Counted from the first letter of the stretch, positions 43,788 to 53,816 are shown. The stretch is DNA of 64,000 bases from Cryptosporangium minutisporangium (GCF_039536245.1 NZ_BAAAYN010000019.1:40397-104396), one strand, 5' to 3'. Translations and numbers: made by a program. The notes: generated by a model from the sequence alone, not told the origin.

Positions 43788-44690
43788 TCAGAAGCCCAGC
43801 CGGCGGAGTTGACGCGGATCCCGCTGCCAGTCCTTGGCGACCTTCACCCGCAGGTCGAGGTAGATCCGCGTGCCGAGCAACGCCTCGATGTGCCGGCGGG
43901 ACGTCGAGCCGACGTGCTTGATCCGCTCCCCGCCCGCGCCCAGCACGATCGCCTTCTGGCTCGGACGCTCGACGAACACCGTCGCATGTACGTCGAGCAG
44001 GTCGTCGCGGCCCTCGCGCGGCTCCATCTCCTCGACCACGACCGCGAGCGAGTGCGGCAGCTCGTCGCGGACGCCCTCCAGCGCGGCCTCGCGGATCAGC
44101 TCGGCGACCATCACCTGTTCGGGTTCGTCGGTCAGCTCGCCGTCCGGGTAGAGCGGCGGCGACTCCGGCAGGTACTTGGCCAGCAGGTCGGCGAGGAGGC
44201 CGACCTGCTCACCGGACTTCGCCGAGACCGGCACGACCTCGGCGAATTCGCCCAGTTGGGAGACCGCGAGCAGCTGCTCGGCGAGCCGCTTCTTGTCCAC
44301 GAGGTCGGTCTTGGTGACCACCACGAGCACGTTCTTCTTCTTGAGCCCGGCGATCTCGTCGGCGATGAACCGGTCACCGCGACCGACCGGCTCGTCGGCG
44401 GGGACGCAGAGCGCGACCACGTCCACCTCCGACCACGTGGCGCGCACCAGGTCGTTGAGGCGCTCGCCGAGCAGCGTCCGCGGCTTGTGCAGGCCAGGGG
44501 TGTCGACGAGGACGAGCTGGGCGTCCGGCCGGTGGACGATGCCGCGGACGGTGTGGCGGGTGGTCTGGGGTTTGCTGCTGGTGATCGCGACCTTCGTGCC
44601 CACTAGCGCGTTCGTCAGCGTGGACTTGCCCGCGTTGGGGCGGCCCACGAAGCACGCAAACCCGGCACGAAATGAGAGGTCATCGGTCAC
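43788..44690 (-). CDS. era: GTPase Era
   Basis: Era is a 16S rRNA-binding GTPase needed for 30S subunit maturation. The 300-residue protein has G1 GRPNAGKST (16-24), an effector region with KPQTTRHTVRG, G3 DTPGLHKPR and G4 TKTD (Thr in place of the usual Asn, common in actinobacteria). The C-terminal KH domain has VLGAGGERIKHVG. The start is GTG at 44690. Confidence 0.97.
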   Translation of the reverse strand: MTDDLSFRAGFACFVGRPNAGKSTLTNALVGTKVAITSSKPQTTRHTVRGIVHRPDAQLVLVDTPGLHKPRTLLGERLNDLVRATWSEVDVVALCVPADEPVGRGDRFIADEIAGLKKKNVLVVVTKTDLVDKKRLAEQLLAVSQLGEFAEVVPVSAKSGEQVGLLADLLAKYLPESPPLYPDGELTDEPEQVMVAELIREAALEGVRDELPHSLAVVVEEMEPREGRDDLLDVHATVFVERPSQKAIVLGAGGERIKHVGSTSRRHIEALLGTRIYLDLRVKVAKDWQRDPRQLRRLGF

Positions 44691-44762
44691 CCCTTCATTC
44701 TCCCACTCCGCATGGCCCGCTCAGGGGCGAGCCTGACAGCCGCGCGCGAGGCGGTCGACGCC

Positions 44763-44817
44763 GATTTACGTCAAATCCGTTCCCAGCACCTCCGTGGAGG
44801 CGGATTTGACGTAAGTC
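44763..44817. repeat. 17-bp inverted repeat upstream of era
   Basis: GATTTACGTCAAATCCG (44763-44779) and CGGATTTGACGTAAGTC (44801-44817) are inverted copies with one mismatch, around a 21-base centre that itself contains CCTCCGTGGAGG. The element sits between the cytidine-deaminase-like gene and era. It is AT-rich for this genome. It could be a terminator or attenuator, or a small dispersed element. Confidence 0.75.
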
Positions 44818-44832
44818 CGCGGGCGGACCCGC

Positions 44833-45165
44833 TCAGACGCGGGAGCGGATCGCGCCGGACGGGTCGGCGACGAGGATCGGCGCGGCGGCGGTGAGGTCGT
44901 GAACGGCGGCGACGCCCAGGGCGTCGGCCTCGTCGGCGGTGGTGACCACGGCGGCCGCCTCCAGGCCCGGTGCCCCGCTGGACACCGCCATAGCGACCGC
45001 CACCTGCAGCGCGGAGAGCCCGAGCGACGGCAGGGCCACGGTCGACGCGGCGTAGGTCCGGCCGTCGGTGTCCCGCACTGCCGCTCCCTCCGCCGCACCG
45101 GTGCGCGCCCTGGTGGCACGAGCGAGCGTGACGATCTTCGCGTCTTCGGCGCTCAAATCAGACAT
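44833..45165 (-). CDS. Degenerate cytidine-deaminase-like protein
   Basis: This 110-residue protein has the overall alpha-beta-alpha plan and position of the Cdd-like proteins found beside era in actinobacteria (VRDTDGRTYAASTVALPSLGLSALQVAV pattern). The catalytic HAE and PCXXC zinc motifs are absent, and the first is replaced by LSALQ. It therefore cannot be a working zinc deaminase. Function is unknown. It overlaps the CNNM gene by eight bases, so expression is coupled. Confidence 0.85.
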   Translation of the reverse strand: MSDLSAEDAKIVTLARATRARTGAAEGAAVRDTDGRTYAASTVALPSLGLSALQVAVAMAVSSGAPGLEAAAVVTTADEADALGVAAVHDLTAAAPILVADPSGAIRSRV

Positions 45166-46477
45166 CGGCGGTGCGACTCTCCTCGCTCAGTTCCTCTTCG
45201 GTCTCCGACTGGGCCTCCAGCCTCCGCACCAGCACGGTGCCGATCCGGTTCCGGCGCCCGCCGGCGCTCTCCGCGGTCAGCTCCAGATTCTGGATCCGGA
45301 CGCTCGCTCCAGGGATCGGCACCTTGCCCAGCTCGTGGGCGAGCAGGCCACCGACCGTCTCGATGTCGTCGGAGTAGTCCGGCAGCTCCACGTCGAGCAG
45401 CTCGCCGAGGTCCTCGACCGGCAGCCGGGCCGTCACCCGCACCGACCCGTCGTCCAGCTCCTCGACCGGCGGCCGTTCGTTGTCGTACTCGTCGGCGATC
45501 TCCCCGACGATCTCCTCGAGGATGTCCTCGATCGTCACCAGACCGGCGGTGCCGCCGTACTCGTCGATCACGATCGCCATGTGGATGCGCCGCTGCTGCA
45601 TCTCCCGGAGCAGGTCGGCCACCGGCTTGGACTCCGGCACGAACTCGGCGTCGCGCATCACCTGCTCGACCCGGAGCTGCCGGTCGGCCTCGGGCTGGCC
45701 CTGAACCCGCCGCACCATGTCCTTGAGGTACACGACACCGACGATGTCGTCGATGCTCTCGCCCAGCACCGGGATGCGGGAGAAACCGCTCCGCAACGCC
45801 AGCGACGTCGCCTGCCGGACGGTCTTCGTCCGCTCGATCCAGACGATCTCCGGCCGGGGCACCATCACCTCGCGGACGATCGTGTCGCCGAGCTCGAAGA
45901 CGGAGTGAATCATCTCCCGCTCTTCGCTCTCCACGACCCCGCGCTCCTCCGCCAGGTCGACCAGCTCGCGCAGCTCGGTCTCGGTGGCGAACGGGCCCTC
46001 GCGGAAGCCGCGGCCGGGCGTCACCATGTTGCCGACCAGGATCAGCAACCGGGCCAGCGGATTGAGCACGCGGCCGAGCCACCGGGTGATCCCGGCGCTG
46101 GCCAGCGCCACCGGGTAGGGGTGCAGACGACCGATCGTCCGTGGGCCGACGCCGACCAGCACGAAGCTGACGACGGTCATGCTGCCGGCGGTGACCAGCG
46201 CGGCGAGCCAGCCCGGCCCCCAGCGGTCAATTGCTACCAGCGCGACCAGCGTCGTGGCGGTCAGCTCGCAGGCCAGCCGGATCAACAGCAGCAGGCTGAC
46301 GTGCACCGGCAGGTTGCCGACGAGCGCGAGGAGGTTCGCCGCGCCCCGCGTACCGGCGCGCAGCATCTCCTCGGCCCGCGCCCGGGAGATCTGGTTGAAC
46401 GCGGTGTCGGCCGCCGCGACCGCCCCGGCCACGACGACGAGCCCGGCGGCGGCCGCCAGCAAGCCCGGCGTGTTCAT
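45158..46477 (-). CDS. CNNM/CorC hemolysin-family membrane protein
   Basis: This 439-residue protein has an N-terminal DUF21/CNNM membrane domain of four segments (about residues 1-190). It is followed by a CBS-pair module (VMVPRPEIVWIERTKTVRQA and VEQVMRDAEFVPESKPVADLL). A C-terminal CorC_HlyC domain comes last (DDIETVGGLLAHELGKVPIPG). Family members act in magnesium or cobalt homeostasis. It overlaps ybeY by one base and the Cdd-like gene by eight. Confidence 0.94.
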   Translation of the reverse strand: MNTPGLLAAAAGLVVVAGAVAAADTAFNQISRARAEEMLRAGTRGAANLLALVGNLPVHVSLLLLIRLACELTATTLVALVAIDRWGPGWLAALVTAGSMTVVSFVLVGVGPRTIGRLHPYPVALASAGITRWLGRVLNPLARLLILVGNMVTPGRGFREGPFATETELRELVDLAEERGVVESEEREMIHSVFELGDTIVREVMVPRPEIVWIERTKTVRQATSLALRSGFSRIPVLGESIDDIVGVVYLKDMVRRVQGQPEADRQLRVEQVMRDAEFVPESKPVADLLREMQQRRIHMAIVIDEYGGTAGLVTIEDILEEIVGEIADEYDNERPPVEELDDGSVRVTARLPVEDLGELLDVELPDYSDDIETVGGLLAHELGKVPIPGASVRIQNLELTAESAGGRRNRIGTVLVRRLEAQSETEEELSEESRTADV

Positions 46478-46992
46478 CAGTGATCGGAGATCGTCGGCTT
46501 GAGCGGGATGTCGGCGACAGCAGGGATACCGATGCTGCGCCGGTACGCGCTGATCAGCCGGTTCTGCAGACCGAACATCTCGCGCTCCTCCTCCGGCTCG
46601 GCGTGGTCGTAGCCGAGCAGGTGCAGGATGCCGTGGACGGTGAGCAGCATCAGCTCGTCCTCGGTGTTGTGCCCGGCGACCTTGGCCTGCCGTTCGGCCA
46701 CGGCGGGGCAGAGGACGACGTCACCCAGCAGCGTGGGCTCCGGGCCGTCCTCGTCCGCACCCGGGCCTCGGTCGGCGTCGAGCTCGTCCATCGGAAACGC
46801 GAGAACGTCGGTCGGGCCGGTCTTCTCCATCCACCGGTGGTTCAGTTCGGCCATGTAGCCGACGTCGACCAGCAGGAGGGACAGCTCGGCCATCGGGTTG
46901 ACACCCATCTCGTCCAGGGTGTTCCGCGCGACCGCCAGCAAAGCGGTCTCGTTGACCTCGTGGCCCGACTCGTTCGAGATCTCGATCGACAT
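46477..46992 (-). CDS. ybeY: Endoribonuclease YbeY
   Basis: This 171-residue zinc-dependent RNase is involved in 16S rRNA 3'-end maturation and ribosome quality control. The metal-binding motif [11 protein letters not shown] gives His120, His124 and His130. The upstream [12 protein letters not shown] is also family-typical. An acidic insertion ([15 protein letters not shown]) follows it. It lies between phoH and the CNNM gene, as in most actinobacteria. Confidence 0.96.
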   Translation of the reverse strand: MSIEISNESGHEVNETALLAVARNTLDEMGVNPMAELSLLLVDVGYMAELNHRWMEKTGPTDVLAFPMDELDADRGPGADEDGPEPTLLGDVVLCPAVAERQAKVAGHNTEDELMLLTVHGILHLLGYDHAEPEEEREMFGLQNRLISAYRRSIGIPAVADIPLKPTISDH

Positions 46993-47097
46993 CGTCTACA
47001 GCGTCTCCAGACCGTTCCCGGCTCGTCCGTCGCCTGCTATCCAACACCGCCAGCCGGGCCCACGCGGAGCAGGCCCGGCCGCGGCGGCCGCGTCGAG

Positions 47098-48138
47098 TCA
47101 GCTACGACGGGCCGGACGCCCGCCCGCAGCCCGCCGCCCGCTCCCGTCGCGGGATGCCGGCGGGTGGTCGGAGTCGTACCGCGCGTACGCGTCGACGATG
47201 TCGCTGACCAGGTGGTGCCGCACGACGTCGGCGCTGCCCAGCTCCGCGAAGTGCACGTCCTCGACGCCGTCCAGAATGTCGCGGACGACACGGAGGCCGC
47301 TGGTGGCGCCCCCCGGCAGGTCGATCTGGGTCACGTCGCCGGTGACGACGATCTTCGAGCCGAACCCGAGCCGGGTCAGGAACATCTTCATCTGCTCGGG
47401 AGTCGTGTTCTGCGCCTCGTCGAGGATGATGAACGCGTCGTTGAGCGTGCGGCCACGCATGTACGCGAGCGGCGCGACCTCGATCGTCCCGGCCTGCATC
47501 AGACGCGGGATCGAGTCGGGGTCGACCATGTCGTGCAGTGCGTCGTAGAGCGGCCGCAGGTACGGGTCGATCTTCTCGAAGAGCGTCCCGGGCAGGAAGC
47601 CGAGCCGCTCGCCTGCCTCGACGGCCGGGCGGGTCAGGATGATGCGATTGACCTGCTTGGCCTGGAGCGCCTGGACGGCCTTCGCCATCGCCAGGTACGT
47701 CTTACCGGTACCGGCGGGGCCGATGCCGAACACGATCGTGTGCTCGTCGATCGCGTCGACGTAGCGCTTCTGGTTGAGCGTCTTCGGACGGATCGTGCGA
47801 CCACGCCTCGAGATGATGTTGAGGGTGAGCACCTCGGCCGGGCGCTCCGCGCTACCCGACTTCAACATCGCGATGGTGCGGTTGACAGCGTCCGGAGTCA
47901 GCACCTCGCCGCGTTCGACCAGCGTGAGCAGCTCGGCGAAGAGCCGCTCGGCGAACGCGTTGTCAGCGGGGGTACCGGTCAGCGTGATTTCGTTACCGCG
48001 GACGTGGACGTCGGCGGTGACCGAACGCTCGATGAGACTGAGAATGGCGTCGCCGGAGCCCAACAGGCTGACCATCGCGTGGGCGTCGGGGACGACGATG
48101 CGGGTTTGCGCCGTGGTCGGCGCTTTGATCTCTGCCAT
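47098..48138 (-). CDS. phoH: PhoH-like ATPase
   Basis: This 346-residue PhoH-family P-loop protein is probably an RNA-related ATPase working with YbeY. A KH-like N-terminal part (VHVRGNEITLTGTPADNAFAERLFAEL) precedes Walker A GPAGTGKT (140-147), Walker B AFIILDEAQNTTPEQ and VVTGDVTQIDLP. The C-terminal 20 residues are Arg/Gly-rich. ATG 48138 (MAEIKAP) is chosen by family length. A weak ribosome site suggests a leaderless message. Confidence 0.96.
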   Translation of the reverse strand: MAEIKAPTTAQTRIVVPDAHAMVSLLGSGDAILSLIERSVTADVHVRGNEITLTGTPADNAFAERLFAELLTLVERGEVLTPDAVNRTIAMLKSGSAERPAEVLTLNIISRRGRTIRPKTLNQKRYVDAIDEHTIVFGIGPAGTGKTYLAMAKAVQALQAKQVNRIILTRPAVEAGERLGFLPGTLFEKIDPYLRPLYDALHDMVDPDSIPRLMQAGTIEVAPLAYMRGRTLNDAFIILDEAQNTTPEQMKMFLTRLGFGSKIVVTGDVTQIDLPGGATSGLRVVRDILDGVEDVHFAELGSADVVRHHLVSDIVDAYARYDSDHPPASRDGSGRRAAGGRPARRS

Positions 48139-48469
48139 GGGCCGGCCAGGGAGGCCGCTTCCGCCTGCTCTCTTACTCGGGATCTGACTGATTTGTCGGA
48201 CGTACCCGGAGAGACTCAGCGCCCAACGGGGACGGCACCCTTCGATTCTACCGGCCCAACCCCCCACCTGCCTCGTGAGAATCAAGCCACCCGGCGCCAC
48301 GGGGGACGAAGTGGGCTCCAATCCCCCGCCGCCGAGGCGCGACCACCCGAGCCGCCGCCCGCAGCGCGGCCGCGCGCACGTTCGGGCGCGCTTTCGGGAA
48401 ACCACCTGGCGACGGGCGCGGAAGGACTGGCTCAGGGCGGCCGGAGAGCGGTGTCGCGCCCTCGGGACG
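48139..48469. other. Intergenic region upstream of phoH
   Basis: This 331-base gap between the serine hydrolase stop and the phoH start presumably holds the phoH promoter. It contains TTTCGGGAAACCACC at 48392-48406, which matches the dispersed repeats at 976 and 63881. No open frame with start signals is seen. Confidence 0.5.
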
Positions 48470-49816
48470 TCAGTGAGCCCACTCGTCGTAGGTCTGTTGG
48501 GTGCGCGTGAAGCGGTAGGTGGCCCACCGCATCAGCTCCACCTTCCCGTCCGGACCGCGGAACAGCTCCAGCCGCTCGCCGGCTTCCCGCCCGGAGACCG
48601 TGCGCAGTAAGTCGGGCGCCTCGAACGCGAAGATCGCCGGCGGTGCGGCAGCCACCGCGCTCACCGACCGGCCCTCGAGATGGCCACGGTGCCAGCGGAA
48701 CACGAACTCGCTGCCCTCCGACCACCAGCGCCCGAGGATGTCCACGTACTCCCGGGGCACCGGCTCGCCGATCGTCCAGGGCTGGATGTCGACCGGATCG
48801 TGTTCCAGGCTGGCGGCGATCAGCCTGTGCGGCGCGGCGGTGATGCCACCCGCGGTGCCGGACGAGCCGAGCACGGCGGCGCCGATCGTCACGCCCCGGC
48901 GGCACCAGACCCCCGCCAGGAAGCCGGGCATCGCCCCGTTGTGACCGACGTCCAACGCCCGGTCGGAGCCACTGCCCTGCGGCTTGGTCTGCAGTCCGAG
49001 ACCCCAGCCGGTGTGCCAGTCCACCGGGTCGGTCACCACGACCGGCTCGTACATCTCCTCCAGCGTCGAACGCGCCAGCACGGCCGGGTCCGGCTTCGCG
49101 AGGAACAGCGCCCAGCGGGCCATGTCCCCGGCGGTGCTCCAGAGCTGAGCGGCCGCAGCGGCACCCTTCAGGTCGAAGTGCGGCTCCGGCCGGGCGTGGT
49201 CGGAGTACTCGTCGACGAGGTACCCCTGCGCGGCGGGCTCCCGCGGCAGGAGCGTGGTGTCGGTCAGGCCCAGCGGGTTGAGTAGCCGATCAGCCAACGC
49301 TTCCTCCCAGGTGGCGCCGGTCTTCGCGGCGACCAGCTGGCCGAGGAGGGCGAACCCCAGGTTCGAGTAGTGCCAGCGGCGGCGAGGGCTCAGGACGGCT
49401 TCGGCCTTGGCGACTTCCTCCAGCATCCGGGCGTCGTCGGGGACGTCGAGGGTGTCCCAGACGTTGCCCCAGGGCTCCCGCTGGAGCCCGGACGTGTGGT
49501 TGAGGATGCTACGGATCGTGAGCTGACCGTGCGCCGGGACCGCGAGGTGGGCGTCGATCGGGTCGTCGAGATCGAGCATTCCCGAGTCGCGTAGCTGCAG
49601 GACGAGCACCGCGGTGAGCGTCTTCGTGACCGAGCCGATTCTGAACTGTGTTTCGGGTCGAACCTCCGCGCCGTCTCCGGCGTCTCCGATGTAGAAGCTC
49701 CAGTCCGGACGATCGGCGCGGAACACCGCCGCAGCCACGGCCGGCACTCGCTCGTCGGCTTGGAGCGTACGAATGATCCGCTCGCAGGCAGCCGTCGCCT
49801 GGTCGGTCGGTGCCAT
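48470..49816 (-). CDS. Serine hydrolase of the beta-lactamase/PBP4* family
   Basis: This 448-residue protein has the three class-C-type catalytic motifs: SVTK (nucleophile Ser near residue 62), YSN (RRRWHYSNLGFALLG) and HNG (DVGHNGAMPGF). No signal peptide is visible, so it is probably cytoplasmic. Relatives are D-aminopeptidases, esterases or peptidases. The C-terminal 110 residues (FVFRWHRGHLEGRSVSAV) form an extra domain. It sits between rsmE and phoH in a block where other actinobacteria often carry a HIT gene. Confidence 0.92.
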   Translation of the reverse strand: MAPTDQATAACERIIRTLQADERVPAVAAAVFRADRPDWSFYIGDAGDGAEVRPETQFRIGSVTKTLTAVLVLQLRDSGMLDLDDPIDAHLAVPAHGQLTIRSILNHTSGLQREPWGNVWDTLDVPDDARMLEEVAKAEAVLSPRRRWHYSNLGFALLGQLVAAKTGATWEEALADRLLNPLGLTDTTLLPREPAAQGYLVDEYSDHARPEPHFDLKGAAAAAQLWSTAGDMARWALFLAKPDPAVLARSTLEEMYEPVVVTDPVDWHTGWGLGLQTKPQGSGSDRALDVGHNGAMPGFLAGVWCRRGVTIGAAVLGSSGTAGGITAAPHRLIAASLEHDPVDIQPWTIGEPVPREYVDILGRWWSEGSEFVFRWHRGHLEGRSVSAVAAAPPAIFAFEAPDLLRTVSGREAGERLELFRGPDGKVELMRWATYRFTRTQQTYDEWAH

Positions 49817-49960
49817 CCCGGTTCTCCTCTCACCGCCGCACCCGAGAGGGTAACCACCGTCCGTACGGTTATGCCGTTTACACAGACAGTGTGACTTTTC
49901 CGTGCCAGCTCGGTGGAACCCCGTTACGCGGCGCTTTTGATTGAATACGGAGCGCGAGAT

Positions 49961-50695
49961 TCAGGTCCAACGACCCGTGCGCGTGTTCACGACGGCCAGC
50001 GCCGCCACCCCGGCGGTCGACGTCCGGAGCACGGTCGGGCCGAGCCGCACCGGAACGGCGCCGGCGGCGACGAAGGCGTCCAACTCGTCCGGCGCGATAC
50101 CGCCCTCCGGACCAACCACCAGCGCCACCGACGTCAGTCCGGTCGCCAGCGCGGTCACCGCCAGCGGCTCGACCGCGTCCTCGTGCAGTACGAACGCCGC
50201 ATCCATCGACGTCAAGATCTTCCGAACGTCCGCAGTGGACGCCAAATCGGCGATCTCCGGCAGCCACAGCCGACGGGACTGCTTCGCGGCCTCCCGCGCG
50301 GTACTGCGCCAGCGCGCGAGCGCCTTGTCGCCGCGGGCTTCCTTCCACCGGGTGATCGACCGCGACGCCGACCACGGCACCACCACGTCGACGCCGGCCT
50401 CGGTCATCATCTCGACCGCGGCCTCGCCGCGGTCACCCTTCGGCAACGCCTGAACGACGGTGACGACCGGCGACGGCCGAGGCACCCGCTCCACGACGCG
50501 GACGTCGAGCCGCAGCGAGTCGCGCTCGGCAGCCACCACGACGCAGGACGCCCGGCCGCCGGCACCGTCGGCGAGCAGCAGCGTCTCCCCCGGCCCCAGA
50601 CGGCGCACCAGTGCGGCGTGCCGCCCCTCGGGGCCGTCGAGCACCGCCGGGCCGACGGCCGGCAACTCTGCGATCAAAAAGACAGGATCGGTCAT
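49961..50695 (-). CDS. rsmE: 16S rRNA m3U1498 methyltransferase
   Basis: This 244-residue SPOUT methyltransferase modifies U1498 in 16S rRNA. The N-terminal PUA-like part has EGRHAALVRRLGPGETLLLADGAG. The C-terminal trefoil knot has VVQALPKGDRGE, REAAKQSRRLWLP, LVVGPEGGIAPDELD and RLGPTVLRTSTAGVAAL. ATG 50695 has a strong GGAGGAG site. It follows dnaJ after 78 bases. Confidence 0.96.
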   Translation of the reverse strand: MTDPVFLIAELPAVGPAVLDGPEGRHAALVRRLGPGETLLLADGAGGRASCVVVAAERDSLRLDVRVVERVPRPSPVVTVVQALPKGDRGEAAVEMMTEAGVDVVVPWSASRSITRWKEARGDKALARWRSTAREAAKQSRRLWLPEIADLASTADVRKILTSMDAAFVLHEDAVEPLAVTALATGLTSVALVVGPEGGIAPDELDAFVAAGAVPVRLGPTVLRTSTAGVAALAVVNTRTGRWT

Positions 50696-50773
50696 GACGA
50701 CTCCTCCTTAGCGGTCGGAGCCGTCATGACCGATCGATCAACTCTGCTAGCCGCACTTCGCGCAAGCGCTCAG

Positions 50774-51910
50774 TCAAGCGTGTCCATTGAATGCGTCACG
50801 GACTTTGGAGAAAAAACCGCCTTGCTGCCGCATCGGCTCCGGGCGCTCCTCACCCCGCAGCTTGGCCAGTTCGCGGAGGAGACGCTCTTGCTCGGTGTCG
50901 AGGCGGGTCGGCGTCCGCACTTCCAGGTGGACGTGCAGGTCGCCGCGACCGTTGCCCCGTAGGTGCGGGACGCCACGCCCGCGGACGCGGACCACCGTGC
51001 CCGGCTGGGTGCCCGCCTTGACCTCGATCTGCTCCTCACCGTCGAGCGTCTTGAGGTTGAGCTGGGTGCCGAGTGCCGCCGCGGTCATCGGCAGCGAGAC
51101 GCGGCAGTGCAGGTCGTCGCCCTGGCGGGTGAAGACGTCGTGCGGTCGCTCGTGCACCTCGACGTAGAGGTCACCGGGCGGACCACCACCGGGGCCGACC
51201 TCACCTTCGCCGGCCAGCCGGATCCGCATCCCGTCCTCGACGCCGGCCGGCACCTTGACGGTGAGGGTCCGGCGGCTGCGCACCCGGCCGTCACCGGCGC
51301 ATCCGGGGCAGGGGTGCGGGATGACCGTGCCGAAGCCCTGGCAGGCCGCGCAGGGCCGGGACGTCATGACCTGGCCCAGGAACGAACGCTGGACCGTCTG
51401 CACCTCGCCCCGCCCGCCACAGACCTCACAGGTCGCCGGGTGGGTGCCGGGTGCGGTGCCCGCGCCGGAACACGTGGAACACCGGACCGCGGTGTCGACG
51501 GTCAGTTCCTGGTTGACGCCGAACGCCATGTCGACCAGGTCGAGGTCGAGCCGGATCAGAGCGTCTGAACCCGGTCGGGTGCGCGGACGCGGGCCGCGGG
51601 TGGTCGCGCCGCCGAAGAAGGCGTCCATGATGTCCTGGAAGCCCATGGTGAACGGGCCACCAGGGCCACCGCCGGGGCCGCTGCCCCCGCCGGGAGCCAG
51701 CGGGTCGCCGCCGAGATCGACGAGCTCGCGCTTGGCCGGGTCGGAGAGCACCTCGTACGCGGCCGAGACCTCCTTGAAGCGCTCCTGCGCCTCGGCGTCG
51801 GGGTTGATGTCCGGGTGTAGTTCCCGAGCGAGCCGGCGGTAGGCCCGTTTGATCTCCTCGGGCGTCGCGTCGCGCTCCACCCCGAGGATGCCGTAGTAGT
51901 CCTTCGCCAC
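50774..51910 (-). CDS. dnaJ: Chaperone DnaJ (zinc-finger type)
   Basis: This 378-residue DnaK co-chaperone has a J domain at residues 3-70 with HPD at 32-34 and a Gly-rich linker. The zinc-binding region has four repeats ([32 protein letters not shown]). Beta-sandwich client-binding domains follow. GTG 51910 ([10 protein letters not shown]) is the family start. An ATG at 51937 would add nine residues. It lies directly after hrcA, so it is the DnaJ2-type paralog of the HrcA operon and should be under CIRCE/HrcA control. Confidence 0.97.
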   Translation of the reverse strand: MAKDYYGILGVERDATPEEIKRAYRRLARELHPDINPDAEAQERFKEVSAAYEVLSDPAKRELVDLGGDPLAPGGGSGPGGGPGGPFTMGFQDIMDAFFGGATTRGPRPRTRPGSDALIRLDLDLVDMAFGVNQELTVDTAVRCSTCSGAGTAPGTHPATCEVCGGRGEVQTVQRSFLGQVMTSRPCAACQGFGTVIPHPCPGCAGDGRVRSRRTLTVKVPAGVEDGMRIRLAGEGEVGPGGGPPGDLYVEVHERPHDVFTRQGDDLHCRVSLPMTAAALGTQLNLKTLDGEEQIEVKAGTQPGTVVRVRGRGVPHLRGNGRGDLHVHLEVRTPTRLDTEQERLLRELAKLRGEERPEPMRQQGGFFSKVRDAFNGHA

Positions 51911-51955
51911 GTGTGTGTCCCCAACTCCGGAAGGCATATCCCTACCCAGCCCCGC

Positions 51956-52978
51956 TCAGTTCCCCGCGAGAATTTCACCGACGTACCGCGCGACGGCGCG
52001 GACCGCGCTGATCGTGCCGGGATAGTCCATCCGGGTCGGACCGACCACCCCGAGACCAGCCAGCGCGGTGTCACCAGCACCGTAGGCCGTCGTCACCACC
52101 GAAATGCCCCGCAACTCCTCAACCTGGTTCTCGTCGCCGATCCGGACCCGCAACATGCTCGGCGAGTCGACCTCGCCGACGAGCTTGAGGAGCACGACCT
52201 GCTCCTCGAGCGCCTCCAGGATCGGGAAGACCGACCCACGGAAGTCCACCGTACTGCGCGTGAGGTTGGCGGCGCCCGCCAGGACGACGCGTTCCTCGCG
52301 TCGCTCGACGAGCGTCTCGAGCAGGACGCTGGCGACCGTGGTGAGCGCCGGACGCAGGGCGGGCGTGATCGTGTCGAGCAGTTCCTCGACCCGTCCCGGG
52401 GCGTCGGAGAGCCGCTGCCCCACGAGCGCGTTGTTCACCACCGTCCGGAGGACGTTGACGTCGTCGTCGCCGATGCCGGCCGGGAACTCGACCGTGCGCT
52501 GGTCGACCCGGCCGGTGTCGGTGATCAGTACCAGCAGCAACCGGTTCACCGACAGCTGGACCAGTTCGATGTGGCGCACCGAGCTGCGAGTCAAGCTCGG
52601 GTACTGCACGACCGCGACCTGGCGGGTGAGCTGCGCCAACAACCGCACCGTGCGCGCCACGACGTCGTCCAGGTCGATCGCACCGGTCAACAGCGTCTGG
52701 ATCGCCCGCCGTTCGGCGGCTGACAGCGGCTTCACACCGGCGAGCCGGTCGACGAAGAGGCGGTAACCCTTGTCGGTCGGGATCCGCCCGGCGCTGGTGT
52801 GCGGCTGGGCGATGTAGCCCTCTTCCTCCAGCACCGCCATGTCGTTCCGGATCGTCGCCGGGGAAACTCCGAGTTGGTGCCGTTCGGCCAATGCCTTGCT
52901 GCCGACCGGTTCCTCGGTGTTGACGTAGTCCTGCACGATCGCCCGGAGAACGGCCAGCTTCCGCTCGTCGAGCGTCAC
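51956..52978 (-). CDS. hrcA: Heat-inducible transcription repressor HrcA
   Basis: This 340-residue repressor of heat-shock genes binds CIRCE. The N-terminal winged helix contains [38 protein letters not shown]. Dimerisation and GAF-like regions follow. GTG 52978 has GGGAGGTG upstream. The longer reading to 53065 runs into the CIRCE element and is rejected. Perfect CIRCE 61 bases upstream implies autoregulation. Confidence 0.97.
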   Translation of the reverse strand: MTLDERKLAVLRAIVQDYVNTEEPVGSKALAERHQLGVSPATIRNDMAVLEEEGYIAQPHTSAGRIPTDKGYRLFVDRLAGVKPLSAAERRAIQTLLTGAIDLDDVVARTVRLLAQLTRQVAVVQYPSLTRSSVRHIELVQLSVNRLLLVLITDTGRVDQRTVEFPAGIGDDDVNVLRTVVNNALVGQRLSDAPGRVEELLDTITPALRPALTTVASVLLETLVERREERVVLAGAANLTRSTVDFRGSVFPILEALEEQVVLLKLVGEVDSPSMLRVRIGDENQVEELRGISVVTTAYGAGDTALAGLGVVGPTRMDYPGTISAVRAVARYVGEILAGN

Positions 52979-53038
52979 GCTGTCACCTCCCGACCACCCT
53001 GCTCCCCGGAGCGGGCCCCATGGAGTGGCCCCTCGATC

Positions 53039-53065
53039 TTGGCACTCCGTTGATGAGAGTGCCAA
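53039..53065. promoter_or_regulatory. CIRCE element
   Basis: TTGGCACTC (53039-53047) and GAGTGCCAA (53057-53065) are perfect inverted copies with a 9-base spacer. This is the canonical CIRCE operator bound by HrcA. It stands upstream of hrcA-dnaJ. Confidence 0.96.
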
Positions 53066-53159
53066 GCATACGGGCGGATAGGGCCGTCCGCTTCCTTCGT
53101 GCGCGGAGAATCACCCGCCGAACGGCGAATTCACGGGGCGCACTCGCGTCGCTACGGTC

Positions 53160-53633
53160 TCAGGCCCGGGCGGTCGCCTGTTCGGTGAGGCCGTCGCAGA
53201 TCACCCGGCAGATCTCGCCCAGTTGGGCGACCTGCTCCGGGCTGAGGCGGTCCATCAAATGCTTCCGCACCTCCGCGACGTGTGCGGGCGCGGCGGCCTT
53301 GAGTACGGAGTAACCCTCGTCGGTGAGGACGGCGAGCGCGCCGCGTCCGTCGGTGGGGCAGCTCTCCCGGCGCACCCAGCCGCGCTCCTCCAGCCGGGAG
53401 ACCGCGTGCGACAGCCGGCTGCGGGAGGAGAGGGAGGAATGCGCCAGCTCGCTCATCCGTAGCCGGTGGCCGGGGACGTCGGACAGCCGGACGAGGATCT
53501 CGTAGTACGTGTGGGGCATACCGGCGTCGCGCTGCAACTGGCGGTCGAGCGCCTCGTTCAACAGCCGGTTCGCTTCGATGTACGAGCGCCAGGTGCGCTG
53601 CTCATCCGGGCTGAGCCACCGCGTCTCCGCCAC
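53160..53633 (-). CDS. MarR-family transcriptional regulator
   Basis: This 157-residue regulator has a winged helix ([51 protein letters not shown], about residues 40-90). [14 protein letters not shown] wing follows, and long dimerisation helices lie at both ends. GTG 53633 follows GAAGGTGG. Target and ligand are unknown. The only close neighbours are hrcA and a DUF4870 gene. Confidence 0.92.
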   Translation of the reverse strand: MAETRWLSPDEQRTWRSYIEANRLLNEALDRQLQRDAGMPHTYYEILVRLSDVPGHRLRMSELAHSSLSSRSRLSHAVSRLEERGWVRRESCPTDGRGALAVLTDEGYSVLKAAAPAHVAEVRKHLMDRLSPEQVAQLGEICRVICDGLTEQATARA

Positions 53634-53816
53634 TGGACCACCTTCGCTCTTTCGCCTGCATCAGCGCCCCGAAGCCTAACCCGATCGTTGTGTCAGACCG
53701 GGTACTCCGGGTGGGCGTCTGTCACTCCGTCAGCATCCGACCTCACCGGTTGTGAGCAGGCGACTTCTGTCACAGCCCCGACTGTCACCGGCGGACAGCA
53801 GCCGTACGCTGCCTGC

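Noticed and set aside
52979..53065. Longer HrcA start
   Set aside because: It would begin inside the CIRCE operator. GTG 52978 has a strong ribosome site and matches the family start.
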